64,000 nt of DNA. It comes from CAVTJX01 sp963735175 (GTDB taxonomy: Bacteria; Electryoneota; RPQS01). Numbering within the stretch: position 1 is the stretch's first letter; each line of letters begins with the position of its first letter. The stretch spans positions 28,669 to 92,668 of the forward strand of contig CAVTJX010000005.1 of the NCBI GenBank assembly GCA_963735175.1, given 5' to 3'. The position numbers were made by a program, and so were the translations under genes. Below are positions 9,593 through 20,750 of the stretch, piece after piece. Under the pieces are notes generated by a model. The model was not told the DNA's origin. It was given only the letters and a program-made list of their open reading frames with translations, and searched no databases.

Positions 9593-12001
9593 ATGCCTGC
9601 AAAACCGACAACACACCTCGAACTCATCGAACCGCTGCAAAGTTTCCTCGAATCTCTTGCCCAAGACCTTACGGAACATAAGTTTGTTCCGGCGTTGCAG
9701 GGCGAGCTTCAGAAGCTGCAGGGTGCCCTTGAGGGTCTGGAACAGGCAGAGTCTACTCTGCAGCAGATTGCGCGGGGGGTCGACCGTTTGCGTGAAGTCT
9801 TTGCTCCCGCCGGAACACGGCTACTTGAAGGGGTTAAGGACGTTGAAAGCATTCTGCGGTCCAACGCCGGCCAGCTCCGTGAGCAGGCGGACGGAGTGCT
9901 GCAGGATCTGCTCAGTACGCACGAACAGCTTGAAGCCGCCCTGCGTAACGAGGCCAATACCCTGTCCGAGCAGACCTCCGTCAGTCGCGAGGCGCTGAAT
10001 CGCACCATCGCGGACGTCGACGCTCGCCTCGTGACCCTGAATGCTCAGGTCGATACCCTTTGCCACCGGCTGGATTCCGAATCCGCGCCGATGCGGGCCG
10101 TCCCAGCGCTGATGGCGGCGGGTGAGGCCGGAGCGCCCATGACCGGCGATCTGCGGGATCTGGTCGTCCAGAGCGAACAGGCCATCGGACGTGAACTGAC
10201 GCGTCACCATCAAGCCCTGAGTGAGACCTTAGTCCGGAACCAGAGCGACGAGCGCGAGCGGCTCGTGCTGCTCGATCAGCGCGTCGAACAGGCGCTCACC
10301 TCCGTCGGCCCGCGCGTGCATGAAGAACTGGAAAGCGCCGTCCTGCGGCTGCGCGATCAGTTGCAGACATTGCTGCTGGCCGAGCTGGAAACCCGGACGA
10401 CGCATGCGGAACCGCACCGCAAGGGCGCGGCCACGGCCTCCGCGCCGGAACTGACGGCCGCGCTCACCGCCAGCGAGACGCGCATTCTGCGCGAACTGTC
10501 GACGTTGGAAAAAGAGCAGGGCGAAGCGCTGCGGGTGGTGCGCGATCTTGCCAAGGGATTGGAAACGAGTGCCACGCAGAGCGGCGAGCGCGCCCTCGAG
10601 CAAAACCGCCAGGTCCGCGAATCCCTCGTCGCCGTACAGAAGCTGTTAACCGACGCCGGCGCCACGGAATCCGAACGTCAGCGCGCGCTGCATGACCAAC
10701 TCAATCAGTTCGCCTCGGGCCAGGGGATGCAGAAGGAGCAGGCGGATCAGGCCGCGGTGCTCTTCGACGAGCACGACGCGGAAATGCGTTTGCAACTGAC
10801 CGGCCTTTCGGCGGCCGTCGAGCGTGTGGCCGCCGCCGCCCTCGCCGCCTCGGAAAAATCACTGGGCGACAGCCGCCAGCAGCACGAGCGCATTGAAAGT
10901 ACACTGCGCGACTTGCGCCAGCAGCTCGATGGCGGTCTCAGCGCGTCCGAAGCGCGACTCGCGACCGCGCTGCAATTGGCCAGGGACGAGTGGCTGGGTG
11001 CGTTGCAGTCTTTCCGCGAATTCACCGACAAGGCGCTGGCGGAGCCGGTTGCCGGGTTACAGGCCCGCGTTGCCGAAATCCGGCAGCAGAATGAAGCCAC
11101 GCGCAGTGAGTTCACGGCCGGTCTGCGCGAGGTCGGGACGGGTCTCGATCAGCGCCTCGACAAGCTCCAGAACGGCGTCGCCGGGCACCGCGATAAGGTG
11201 GAACACGCCCTGCACTCCGTCAGCGACGACGTGGGCGCCTTGCGCGCGGGCCAGGAGCAGACGCAGAATGCGCTGAAGGACGCCATTCGCGCCAACTACG
11301 ACGAAAATGCGGCGCGGCTGCGGGAATTGATCGAAGCCGCTTACGAAAATTTCGCCCGCCAGATCAGCCAGGTGCCGCAGGCGCTGGAACGCTACACCCA
11401 TTTGCTGCAGTCGTTGCACCAGGGCGATCAACTGGCGCTGCAGGCCATTACCAGCGACACGCGCAATATCATCGCCCTCGCCGGCGAAAAATTCGAACTG
11501 TTGATCAACGACAGTTCGGGCGTGAAAAAATTCCTGCCGCTGCTCGACCGCAAGCTGGAAAAGCATTCCGCGGCGATGGACGCCGTGCGAAAGGCGCAGG
11601 TTCGTCAGGATAAGGATCTTGCCGATCTCAACGCCGCCGTCGCCGCACAGCGCAGCGGGCAGTCCGAGCACATGCGGGATCTTCGCGGCGTCGTGAACGA
11701 GCAGTTCACGAACGCGCAAGCGGCGATTGACGACGTGCAAAGTCAGTTGAAATCCCTTGCCGATGACGGCCTCCCCGGGTTGCGGCGCGACCTCATCGGC
11801 CTCATCAGCGGCAAATTCGAATTTATTGAAGGTACGCTGCAGGAGCGGCAGGACACCCTGCGGCGGGAGCTGTTCGCGCGCTACGACGCCGAGCGCAAGG
11901 TCCAGCAGCGGATCAGCCTGTCGCTGGCGGTGCTGCTGGCGCTGTCGGTCGGCCTGCAAATCTTCTTCCACGTCGCGCGCACGCCGGGAGTGGGTCAGTG
12001 A
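9593..12001 (+). CDS. Large tail-anchored coiled-coil protein, function unknown
   Basis: I do not recognise a family. The 802-residue product is almost entirely heptad-rich, charged helix (Glu/Gln/Arg/Leu/Ala), with no signal peptide. A single hydrophobic segment lies near the C terminus (about 772-792, SLSLAVLLALSVGLQIFFHV), so it is probably inserted tail-first with the long coiled coil in the cytoplasm. A short less helical stretch near 620-680 (LINDSSGVKKFLPLLDRK) breaks the pattern. The ATG at 9593 has GGAG seven bases upstream. The stop overlaps the next gene's GTG in GTGA, so the two proteins are made together and probably act together. It might be a scaffold or tether; it also resembles generic apolipoprotein-like or methyl-accepting-type helices, which I cannot exclude. 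Confidence 0.8.
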   Translation: MPAKPTTHLELIEPLQSFLESLAQDLTEHKFVPALQGELQKLQGALEGLEQAESTLQQIARGVDRLREVFAPAGTRLLEGVKDVESILRSNAGQLREQADGVLQDLLSTHEQLEAALRNEANTLSEQTSVSREALNRTIADVDARLVTLNAQVDTLCHRLDSESAPMRAVPALMAAGEAGAPMTGDLRDLVVQSEQAIGRELTRHHQALSETLVRNQSDERERLVLLDQRVEQALTSVGPRVHEELESAVLRLRDQLQTLLLAELETRTTHAEPHRKGAATASAPELTAALTASETRILRELSTLEKEQGEALRVVRDLAKGLETSATQSGERALEQNRQVRESLVAVQKLLTDAGATESERQRALHDQLNQFASGQGMQKEQADQAAVLFDEHDAEMRLQLTGLSAAVERVAAAALAASEKSLGDSRQQHERIESTLRDLRQQLDGGLSASEARLATALQLARDEWLGALQSFREFTDKALAEPVAGLQARVAEIRQQNEATRSEFTAGLREVGTGLDQRLDKLQNGVAGHRDKVEHALHSVSDDVGALRAGQEQTQNALKDAIRANYDENAARLRELIEAAYENFARQISQVPQALERYTHLLQSLHQGDQLALQAITSDTRNIIALAGEKFELLINDSSGVKKFLPLLDRKLEKHSAAMDAVRKAQVRQDKDLADLNAAVAAQRSGQSEHMRDLRGVVNEQFTNAQAAIDDVQSQLKSLADDGLPGLRRDLIGLISGKFEFIEGTLQERQDTLRRELFARYDAERKVQQRISLSLAVLLALSVGLQIFFHVARTPGVGQ

Positions 12002-13536
12002 GCGCGGTTCCAAACACAGCCTTTCGGGGCAGCGCGGCAGCCGCCGCTAATCTCTGGGGTTCGTGGCTGGAGGTCGCGCGCCGCCAGCATGGACAAGTCG
12101 GCTCGTTTCCGCTCGGCGAGATTCAGACCTTGTGCGAACAAGTCGGCTGGTTGCCGCCCGAACTCGAAGCCTTCGCCCGCGTCTGCGATCAGCCGCCGGG
12201 CATCCTGCTCTGCGGCGGCGACGCGCCCTTAGCCATGGGAGTTGCCTCACTCTTCGGCTTCGAACTCGACTTGCCGCCGGTCAGTGCGGGACCGGTGATC
12301 TGGCGGGTCACGCCGGAGCGCGAGCCCAGCCTGAAACTGCGTCTGAACTCGAACGTGCGCGATATTCCGCGCGCGGCGCTGGCGGTGTTTCTGGGGCGCG
12401 ATCGCTCCACCGACGATCCGATTGAAGTGCAGGAAACGCTGCCGGGATCCTCACTCTGGCAGTTTCTCTGGCTGCCGCACCCGGGCCGCATTACGGGCCG
12501 CCGTCCGGCGGAGTTGGAACTGCTGCTGGCGCAACGCGCGGCGGTGGTGATTGTCGAGGATACGCCGATCGAACTTGTCAATGTGCTCAATAGTTTGGGA
12601 CAGAAACTCTGGCCGGTGGCGCGGCGCGATCTCGAAACCGCCGAGGATCGCCAGCGCCTGCTGCACGAACTGGCGACGCTGCGTGAGGATCGGCTCGAAG
12701 AAATTTCGCTGCGCGCTTCAGCGGCCCGCAACTGGCTGCGATCCCAGTTGCTCGTCCAAACGACGGATCGGAAGCACCAGCACCTGAAACTGCTCGGCCA
12801 GTACGACCACCATCTGAACACCACCCGGCATTTGCTGATGCAGTACCGCACGCATTGGACCAGTGGCGTGCGCTCGCTTGCCGAGACCCATTTCCAGACC
12901 CGGATGAATGCCGCCGCGACGGCCGCGCTGTATGATCCGCAGAAGCCCGGCCCCAGCCGCGACTCGTTCTTGTCGGCGATGGCACTGACCGCCCTCGCCA
13001 CGCGGCTCGAGGAGTTTGTCAACGACCGCATGGCGGATTTTGTCGCCGGTCTCACCGGCTTGGCCGCGAAAATCGAACTCCGCAGCGTTTCGCTGGGCGA
13101 TGCCAAGGCCTGCTGGGCGGCGCGAGCGCTCTTCCCCCGGCTCGACCAATTGCTGGGCGAAAACCACATGTTTGCCGCTGAAACCCGCAAACGCGGCGGC
13201 CTGACCGCAACCCTCACCGGCAAGCGGCAGGGGATCATCGACGAACGGAAAGCCCAAACCGCCAAAGCCACCCGCCTGGTCATCAACTTCCTCGTCCATG
13301 AGTTTGTCGAATGGTCCGGCGCGCTCATCAACTCGGTGGAGCAAGGGATAACGGTGCAACTGGCCGCGGCGCTGACGGCCAAAGGCGCGCCGAGCAGCGA
13401 CAGCCTGCGCGCGACGGTGGCAGACCTCGAGTGCCTCGAGCGTCTCCTCGAAGCCAAGGAAGTCAACTCTGGCGGCCCGGAAGAGATCGTCCAGGCCTGG
13501 TTCCACCACGTGGCTCCCCGGTCCAAATACCGCTAA
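11998..13536 (+). CDS. Unknown protein, possible degenerate dynamin-like GTPase
   Basis: A 512-residue soluble protein starting at GTG 11998, overlapping the coiled-coil stop by four bases. No family is obvious. The order of segments recalls bacterial dynamin-like proteins: a beta strand plus loop (GILLCGGDAPLAMGVASLFG) where a GEFSAGKST P-loop would be, then a variable switch-like stretch, WLPHPG where DTPG would be, and a following strand AAVVIVEDTP. After that comes a long helical region (about 215-500). The P-loop Lys and Ser/Thr are absent, so if the fold is right it should not hydrolyse GTP. This is inference from segment order only. Structure prediction would decide it. The tight coupling suggests it is a partner of the tail-anchored protein. 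Confidence 0.75.
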   Translation: MSAVPNTAFRGSAAAAANLWGSWLEVARRQHGQVGSFPLGEIQTLCEQVGWLPPELEAFARVCDQPPGILLCGGDAPLAMGVASLFGFELDLPPVSAGPVIWRVTPEREPSLKLRLNSNVRDIPRAALAVFLGRDRSTDDPIEVQETLPGSSLWQFLWLPHPGRITGRRPAELELLLAQRAAVVIVEDTPIELVNVLNSLGQKLWPVARRDLETAEDRQRLLHELATLREDRLEEISLRASAARNWLRSQLLVQTTDRKHQHLKLLGQYDHHLNTTRHLLMQYRTHWTSGVRSLAETHFQTRMNAAATAALYDPQKPGPSRDSFLSAMALTALATRLEEFVNDRMADFVAGLTGLAAKIELRSVSLGDAKACWAARALFPRLDQLLGENHMFAAETRKRGGLTATLTGKRQGIIDERKAQTAKATRLVINFLVHEFVEWSGALINSVEQGITVQLAAALTAKGAPSSDSLRATVADLECLERLLEAKEVNSGGPEEIVQAWFHHVAPRSKYR

Positions 13537-13699
13537 TTCTCGTCTATCCGTCCCCGCCTGCCATTTCCCGCCTGCTGAACACTTCCGCGACTTTCCAGTT
13601 GATAAGCTCTCTCTGCCGGAATTCGGCGGAAGTTCTTGATTTTCTGCCGGATTTTGCCGAAATTGTCCTAAAATCCCGATTCACAGACCTTCCGACACG

Positions 13700-15548
13700 A
13701 TGCACCGAATGCGGCCGGTATGCGCGGTAGTGATGCTGGCCTGGGCTATAACCGCCTGGGCCCGGGTCGACCTCGCGCCCGAAACTTACAAGGACTGGCA
13801 GCGCTATGATGGCGCGCTGATCCGGATTGTCGAGTTTCCCGGCATCCGCAGCTTTTCCCGTTCGGATCTGTTGCTGGTGATGGCCACCGAGAAGCCCTCC
13901 TGGATCCGCCGCTACCTGCCGCTGGGCTCCCGCACGGTCTTCATTGCGGAGGATTTCGCTTCGGATCTCTATCGTGTCGCGCATTATTATCAGCGGGAAG
14001 GCTTTCCGGACGTTATCATCCGCGGGAGCATCGAGTCCCTGGGCCGCGATAACGCCGAACTCAAGCTGAAGCTCGAGATCGTTGAGGGACCGCCGATGAT
14101 CCTCACGGCCTGGCAGGTCGCCAGCGGGGAAGCCGGCGGCGTGGACTCGGCTCGCTGGGCGTCCCGGTTGGCGATCAAGCTTGGCAAGCGCCTGGCGCAG
14201 TCGGATCTGATCGCGTCCGCCGACACGCTGGCCTACAAGGTCCAGACCAACGGTTTCGCCCGCGCCCATGCCACGTACACGATCGCGGCCGACAGTGCGA
14301 CTCACACCGCTGCCGTGAGTTTTGCGGTCATCCCCGGCGACTATTGTCTGTTCGGTTCGACCTCCATCACGGGTCTGAAGACGGTCTCCGAGCAGACCAT
14401 CCGGCGCGAGTTAGCGTATCGTGAACTCGAACCGTATTCGCCGCTCAAGGTGCAGGACACGCGCGAAAACATTACGCGGATGGAAGTTTTTACGCTGGTC
14501 AACGTGCGGCCCGACACGTCCATCCCCGACAATATTCTGCCGATGCGCGTCGAGACGCAGGAGACGCGGCGGTATCGCCTCCGCGCCAGCGCCGGTTATG
14601 ACCTCTCAACGCGCGAGCGCGCGCAGGTCGAATTCACCGACTTGAACTTCTTTGGTCGTGGCCGCCGCCTGACATCGACCACCATCGGCGCGCGCAAAGT
14701 GCGCAGTACCGAGCTGCGGCTGTTCTGGCCGCATACGCCGTGGAATTTCACTGCCGTGACGCTGGCCCCGAAATGGAATTACAGCCTCGAAGTCTCCGGA
14801 TTGCGAGTCGACACGCGATCGAATACCACGATTCTCTCCGCCAAACCCATGCGCCGGGTAACTGTGGCGCTCTCCAACGAAATCGGTTCGGAACGTGTCC
14901 GTGTGATTCGCACCGACTCTGACAGCTCGTATTCGATCTTGAAGTCTGTGGAGCAGTTCTCGGTTGGCTGGGACACGCGCGACAATCCGCTGATTCCCCG
15001 TCGCGGGCATTTTATCGGCTTTACCGCCACCGAGTCGGGCTTGTTTTATGGCACCGACGAACGCTGGTGGCGGCTGCGGTGGAATGCCTCCGCGGTGCAG
15101 CCGATCGCGCGGTTCACGAGCCTTGCGATGCGCGCCGAATATGGCATCATGGGACCGCTCTATGAAACCCCGGCCTCGCCGCTTCAGGAGCGCTTCCGCT
15201 ACGGCGGCCCGGCCAACGTCCGCGGTTGGAAGACCAACCACCTCTCGCCGCGCGACCCCGCGGCCGGGAACCTTGCCGTCGGCGGCAACACCGCGTTTTT
15301 TGGCACGCTGGAACTGCGGCAGAATATCTGGGGTCCGGTGACGCTGGCGGGGTTTGTCGACGCCGGTAACGTCTGGACTACATATGTTACCGTGCGGCCG
15401 CTTCGATCTCCTGCCGTCGGCCGGCTTGGGCCTGCTCTTCATCACTCCCGTCGGACCTATCCGCCTCGATTACGCCCGTCAACTCCGCGATAATCCCTAT
15501 GGCGTGCATCGTGAAGCCGTACATTTCTCCGTTGGCACACCGTTTTAA
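13700..15548 (+). CDS. Omp85-family outer-membrane protein, TamA/BamA-like, one frame change
   Basis: After a signal peptide (MHRMRPVCAVVMLAWAITAWA) come about three POTRA-like repeats (roughly 30-280, including GSTSITGLKTVSEQTIRRELAYRELEPYS) and a 16-strand-type barrel (from about 290). Barrel markers are RRGHFIGFTATESG, FRYGGPANVRGWKTN (the conserved loop-6 RGF/RGW region) and the last strand VHFSVGTPF ending in an aromatic residue, as BAM substrates require. The frame changes near 15399 in VRPFDLLPSAG, where one surplus base displaces the last 50 residues; I include them. A TamB gene follows 206 bp downstream, so this is likely the TamA partner. BamA itself is less likely, given the neighbour and few POTRA repeats. 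Confidence 0.85.
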
Positions 15549-15589
15549 ATACTGCGTCAGCACCCAGCTTCTGAAACCTGGAATTTTCG

Positions 15590-15660
15590 TTCCGGACGAG
15601 CCGGGTTGGACAGGCATATGAACAACGCTTGCCTGCGAACAAAAACCCGGCCGGAATCCG
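15590..15660 (+). repeat. R1 interspersed stem-loop element, copy A
   Basis: A 71-bp element with the conserved left arm TTCCGGACGAGCCGGGTTGG and right arm AAAAACCCGGCCGGAATCC. The arms pair (GCCGGGTT with AACCCGGC, TTCCG with CGGAA, with an ACGA bulge). The variable middle contains its own inner stem, CAGGCA with TGCCTG. It sits in the spacer between the TamA-like and TamB genes. Two more copies lie near 24.6 and 45.7 kb. Confidence 0.75.
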
Positions 15661-15754
15661 CGTCTGTCCCGCTACCAGTACTGAACTTTCCGGATTGTGC
15701 CGCGTCCAATTTATATGATTCCCTGCGATAATCTTTAACGGATAGCCGAAATTC

Positions 15755-18700
15755 ATGCTTGCCCGCGGTGTCAAAATCGGCCTCTGGGTCTTTATCGGCC
15801 TCGTGATCATCGCCATTGTGGTGGTGATGCTCGCGTTGACGGCTCCCGTGCAAACGGCTGTGGCCCGGCGCGTGCTCACGGATATCAACCGCGATCTCAT
15901 GGGCAGCATTACTTTGCACCGCGTCCGTGTAACCCTGGGCGGCAGACTCGCCCTCGACAGTGTGCGCGTCTTCGATGCCGATGGCGCGCTGATTACTGGG
16001 TTTGACAGATTGCGCGCGCGCGTAAATCCCCTCGCCGCCTGGCGCGAGCAACGCCTCCATGTATCCCGCCTCAGGGTCGACGGTCTCTTCGCGGACGTTG
16101 TCCAGGATTCCACGGGGACCAACTTGCAGCGCGCGCTTGCGCCGCGCGACACCACCCGGAAAAAAGTGGATACCACGGCGGCGGGACCGCTGCGTTGGGT
16201 AGTCGAACTGGATAAGGCCGTCATTCAAGGCGCGCGTACCGTGCTGCGCACACCGGACAGCACGCTCTTTGCCGCCGATCAGTGGACGCTCGATGCCGAT
16301 GGCCGCTACGCGCACGATTCGCTGGATTATCGCCTCTTTCTGAGCGTGCCCGCGCAACTCAGCTTTGCCACTGAAGGTTCGCTGGTGATGGGCGGCAGTA
16401 ATTCCGTGCGCGCTGCTGTCGGCCATCTTTCTCTGCACGCGGACACGAGCCTGATTCGTCCGCTCGCGCCGCAAGCGCTGGCGGCGGGAATCCTCGATCT
16501 CACGCTGGATTACATGACGCGCACGGATTCGCTCTACGTCTCGACCGATATCCGGGGCACAGCGCTGGGTAAGGTGCGCGCGCGCGTGGCCGCGCCTTTC
16601 CCGCTGCAAGAAATCGCAGGCCGTGGCGAAATTCTGCTCGACACGCTCACGCCGGGCGCGCTCTGGGCGGACACCGCGGCGATCTTGCTGAATGGTCGGA
16701 TTCAGTTCACGAAACACGCCACGCCGTCGCTCACGGATGGCTGGGATGCGGTGGTGCGGCTCGGGACGACTCGCTACGGAACCCGGGCCCTCGCGAGCAC
16801 CGATTTTGCGGTGCGGCTGAAGGACTCGACGGCTTCGATCAAGGGCGAGCTCGACACCGGTTATGGCCGCGTCATGATGGACGCCGTTGCCCGCGGACTC
16901 GATCCCAAAACGATGCGGCTCACCGCCACGGTGATCCTGGACAGCCTCGACCTGCATCGCCTCGCCCGGCAGATTCCCGATTCGCTAACCCCCATCAGCG
17001 GCCGCATCGCCGTTAAAGCGGCGTCATTGAATCCCGAACATTTCCGCGCCGAAGCGGCGCTTGAATTCGGCGCTCTGGCCCTCGGCTCTTACGCGCTCGA
17101 TACCCTCGTGGCGCGGGCGGCCATAGATGGTCAATCGTTCCGGATCGATACGCTCTATGCGAAGTTGGACACGGCTGTGCTGGGAGTGTGGGCTGCGGGC
17201 CGCCTGGATGGTCCGGTCCGCTACTCCGTTATCGGGAGAATTCGCGATTTTTCGGCGATGAAAGTCGCCTTGAAAGGCGTGCTGCCGGATTCGTTGACTC
17301 AGCCGGGCGACACGCTGTTGCAGGGGGCGGCCGTGCTGCGGCTGGCCGGTGGATTCAATCTTGCGCACCACCAGGTGACGGGGATCTCCGTCGCGGGAGC
17401 GCTGCGATTGCGGCATGCACGGTTCGGAGTCCTACTCCGTTGAGCGTGCCAGTTTACGCATCGACAGCGCGTTTGTTGACAGTCAATACGTTGCCGGCCG
17501 TTTTGTCATGCGCAACTTTCGCGGCGCATCGCTGCCGTTCCCGCTCGACAGCCTCGACTTTAATGTGACCGGCACTCCCGCCCAGGCGGCGGGAAACATG
17601 CAGTTGTGGGCGCGGGGCGATACGATCGTTCTGGCGACGACGCTGACCTTGCAACGTACCGCCGCGCGGATCACGGTGGCGCTCGACTCACTGCTGGCCA
17701 GCCTGTACGGCGTCCAGATGCGTCTGGAAGCCCCGGCGCAGATTACGCTCGAAGACCGGCGGCTCACGTTGGACGGGTTGGCCGTCACGTCCGATATCGG
17801 CACGCTGCGGAGCAACGGCTTCGTGCAACTGGTGGGCAGAACAGGACATGACCCTGGAACTCTCCGGGCTGAACACGGGCCGGTTGGGAGCGCTGATGAA
17901 AATGCCGCTGCCGGAAAGCACCACCAATATCCGCCTCCAGCTTTCGGGGACGGATAAAGATCTCTCCGGCGAGCTGTCGCTGCGGGCGCTGAATGTAACG
18001 ATGAACGAGCACGCGGTGGCCGACGAAGCCTGGCTGCACGCAATCATTGACGAACGGCATGCCACGGTCGACGGCCTCATGATCTGGAAGGGTGACACGA
18101 CGATGCTGTTGTCCGGTGACGTGCCGGCGCGGTTGTCGCTATCCGAAGGTTTTGTGCTGGCCGACAGCCTGCCCATGAGCGGCCGCCTGCAATTACTCGA
18201 GCAGCCACTGACGAAGCTGGATGAATACCTGTCGCCCGGCACGACGCTGGAGGGCTTCCTCTCCAGCGACCTGCATTTCGGCGGCGCCGTGTCCATGCCG
18301 GAATGGGCTGGTACGCTGACGTTGCGTGACGGCCGCTATCGCGATCGCCGGTCCGGAGTCGATTACCGCAAGATGCAGATCCGCGGCGAACTGAATGGCG
18401 ACACACTGCGCATTCCCAGCTTCGATCTCACGTCGGGCAAGCGTGGCCGGCTCATCGGCACGGGTTGGGCGATCATGGCGTTTCCCCTCCCGCAGGAGCT
18501 GCACCTCGATTTGAATTTCGACAAATTCGAAGCCCTCGACAGCCGCAACATGGCGGCGCGCCTGACCGGCCATATTAAAGTCAACGGTCCGCTCGACCGC
18601 TTGAAGGCCGACGGCCGCATCAAGCTCCTCGCCGCCGAGTATCGAATCAATCCCGCGGCCGGGAAAGACCTCGAGTTGATTAATCTCGAGCGCGAACTGG

Positions 18701-19449
18701 GACTGGCCCCGGAGGACACCGCCGGCGGTTTCAATCCGTCGCAGATTTACCGCTGGATGAGCCATGCCATTCACGTCGAGATCCCGGGCAACGCCTGGAT
18801 CCGGGGGAATGGCGCCAACCTCGAATTGTACGGCGATCTCTGGGTGAACAAGGATCGCAATTACGATCCCACTATCAACGGTGAGATCAATGTCCGCGAG
18901 GACGTCAGCCGGGTGAGTCTGCTGGGGCGCGAGTTCCGGGTGAAGAGCGGCGTGGTTCGCTTCGCAGGGCCGATCGCCGATCCGGCCGTGGATATTACGG
19001 CGCAGCGTGAATTTGAAGACGGCAGACGCTATGAAATCACCATCACCGGCACCGTCAACAACATGAAAACGTCGGTGGGCGGCGATTCGCTGGCGGGCAT
19101 TCTGAAGGGCGAATTGCAGAGCGCCGCGGGGGTTCAATCGACGGCGACCTCGCTGGCGACAAGTCAGTTGTCCAGCCTGGTCGGCGGCTTGTCCGGTCTG
19201 AATGTTTTCAATTTCCGTCCGGGAGCGGGCGGCGGCGTGGAAGGTCTGACGACCGGCTCGCTGGAAGTCGGCACGTACGTGACGGACCGCCTGTTCGTGC
19301 GGGTGCTGCAGCCGGTCGAGGCTCAGACCGGCGGCCAGGTCGTGACGCTGGAGTATGGTCTGCTGCAATGGCTCAAACTTCGCACGACGCAACAGGGTCT
19401 GAACGGCAGCGCGGCCCTGGAACTGCTCTTTCAATTCGATTGGAGATAA
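15755..19449 (+). CDS. tamB: TamB/AsmA-like translocation and assembly protein, two frame changes
   Basis: TamB proteins are anchored in the inner membrane and span the periplasm as a long hydrophobic beta-groove, working with an Omp85 protein in outer-membrane protein or lipid transport. Here an N-terminal helix (about 8-30, WVFIGLVIIAIVVVMLALT) is followed by about 900 residues of repeated short strands with LD/TLD-type repeats. The conserved C-terminal DUF490 region follows (from about 840; INGEINVREDVSRVSLLGREFRVKSG). The C terminus ends in aromatic strands (LLFQFDWR). The frame shifts near 17430 and again near 17850, each time with the next frame continuing the pattern; the joined length is about 1230 residues, normal for the family. 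It is flanked by two Omp85 genes. Confidence 0.88.
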
Positions 19450-19455
19450 CGCGAC

Positions 19456-20730
19456 ATGCGCGCCTGGATGCTTGCACTGCTGCTGGTGACCGCCGCGATT
19501 GCCGACGACGGATTGGTGATCACGAAAATCGAAATCAACGGCCTGCGCTCGACAAAATCCTGGGTGGTCGAACGCGAACTGCATTTCTCGGTGGGCGACA
19601 CCGTCAGCCGCGCGGAATTGTGGAACGCGCGCAAGCGGCTGCAGAATCTGAGCGTCTTCAACGACGTCTGGATGGGCACTTCGCGCGACGGTCTCGTGCG
19701 CATCAATGTCTCGGAAATCTGGCCGCTGTGGCCGATCCTTCAGGTGAATTTGCAGGATGGCCAGCTCGGCGATGTCGTCTCGAAGCCGAAGGAGTTCTTT
19801 CGCAATGCCACGATTTACGCCGGAGCCCGTCACCTGAATTTCCGCGGCAATGCCGGACAGGTTTACTCGCAGTTGCAGTTCGGCGCGTCGCAGGGTTTCG
19901 ATCTGGGTTACCGTACGCGCTGGCTGGCGCCGCGGCTGCCGCTGGCGGTTCGGATCTACGCCGCCAATTTGAGCAAGTCCGACCCGCACCCGGCGGTGAT
20001 CGATTCCACACGCTATCTGCGGGAGACACGCTACTCGATCGACATCTCACCGCGCGAGGGCGCGCGCACGCGGCCCGGGGTCGAGCTGCGTTATCAGGCG
20101 ATTGCCCAGGACAAGACTCCCCCGGCCGAGGGCCTGCACCAGCGCACCTACTGGTTCAGCCCCTACATTATTTTTGACCGCCGCGACCTCGAGTGGTATC
20201 CGTCCGAAGGTTCGCGTACGGAAGTCCGCGTCGATCTGGCCACGGGAGACGCGCATTTTATCCGCTCGTATTACGATCTGCGCGGCTATTTCGCATTCTG
20301 GCAAGCCGAGCCGCGACGCGCGCCGGTGCTGGCGCTGCGGGCCGCCGCCGCCACTTCGTCTTCGGAGACACCGAGTTGGGCGCACTTTTACCACGGCTTC
20401 AACGTCGGACTGCGGGGCTACCGCCGCATCAAGAGCGAAGAGGCGGGCTTCATCCTCGGCGAGGCGGAAGTCCGCTGGCCCATCGGCCCCGAGGGTTATT
20501 ACAACGTGCCCCTGATCGGCCGCTATGGACGTCACTGGCCGTGGGGGCTTTACGGTTTCGGTTTTGTGCAGCGCACGCAGCTTACTATCGACACCCACCG
20601 CGACGAGCGGTTGAGCGCCGGTGGCGGATTCTATCTGCGCATGCCCTATATCGACCTTGTACAGGTCTCCCTCGCCGTCCGCCGCCGGGGCGGCCACGAG
20701 TTTTCCTTCACCACCGGCCTCGGCTTTTAA
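19456..20730 (+). CDS. Small Omp85-family protein with one POTRA domain
   Basis: A 424-residue outer-membrane protein starting six bases after tamB. A signal peptide (MRAWMLALLLVTAAIA) leads to a single POTRA domain (about 22-95; ITKIEINGLRSTKSWVVERELHFSVGD), then a beta-barrel ending in FSFTTGLGF with the terminal Phe expected of BAM substrates. HGFNVGLRGY matches the loop-6 region of Omp85 barrels. It is shorter than BamA or TamA and resembles the stripped-down Omp85 proteins of Bacteroidetes and related phyla. Together with the TamA-like gene and tamB it makes a three-gene envelope-assembly locus. What it translocates is unknown. Confidence 0.85.
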   Translation: MRAWMLALLLVTAAIADDGLVITKIEINGLRSTKSWVVERELHFSVGDTVSRAELWNARKRLQNLSVFNDVWMGTSRDGLVRINVSEIWPLWPILQVNLQDGQLGDVVSKPKEFFRNATIYAGARHLNFRGNAGQVYSQLQFGASQGFDLGYRTRWLAPRLPLAVRIYAANLSKSDPHPAVIDSTRYLRETRYSIDISPREGARTRPGVELRYQAIAQDKTPPAEGLHQRTYWFSPYIIFDRRDLEWYPSEGSRTEVRVDLATGDAHFIRSYYDLRGYFAFWQAEPRRAPVLALRAAAATSSSETPSWAHFYHGFNVGLRGYRRIKSEEAGFILGEAEVRWPIGPEGYYNVPLIGRYGRHWPWGLYGFGFVQRTQLTIDTHRDERLSAGGGFYLRMPYIDLVQVSLAVRRRGGHEFSFTTGLGF

Positions 20731-20750
20731 TCCGCTTACCCCATCCTCCC

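Noticed and set aside
12189..13526. 445-codon minus-strand open frame across the putative pseudo-GTPase gene
   Set aside because: Ser/Arg-rich antisense frame; the plus-strand gene has four-base coupling to its neighbour and normal composition.
15590..15660. Short coding sequence inside R1
   Set aside because: Open frames through R1 copies do not keep the same protein sequence; conservation follows the stem, not codons.
18193..19989. 598-codon minus-strand open frame across tamB and the small Omp85 gene
   Set aside because: It spans two well-supported plus-strand genes and has no ribosome site or motif.
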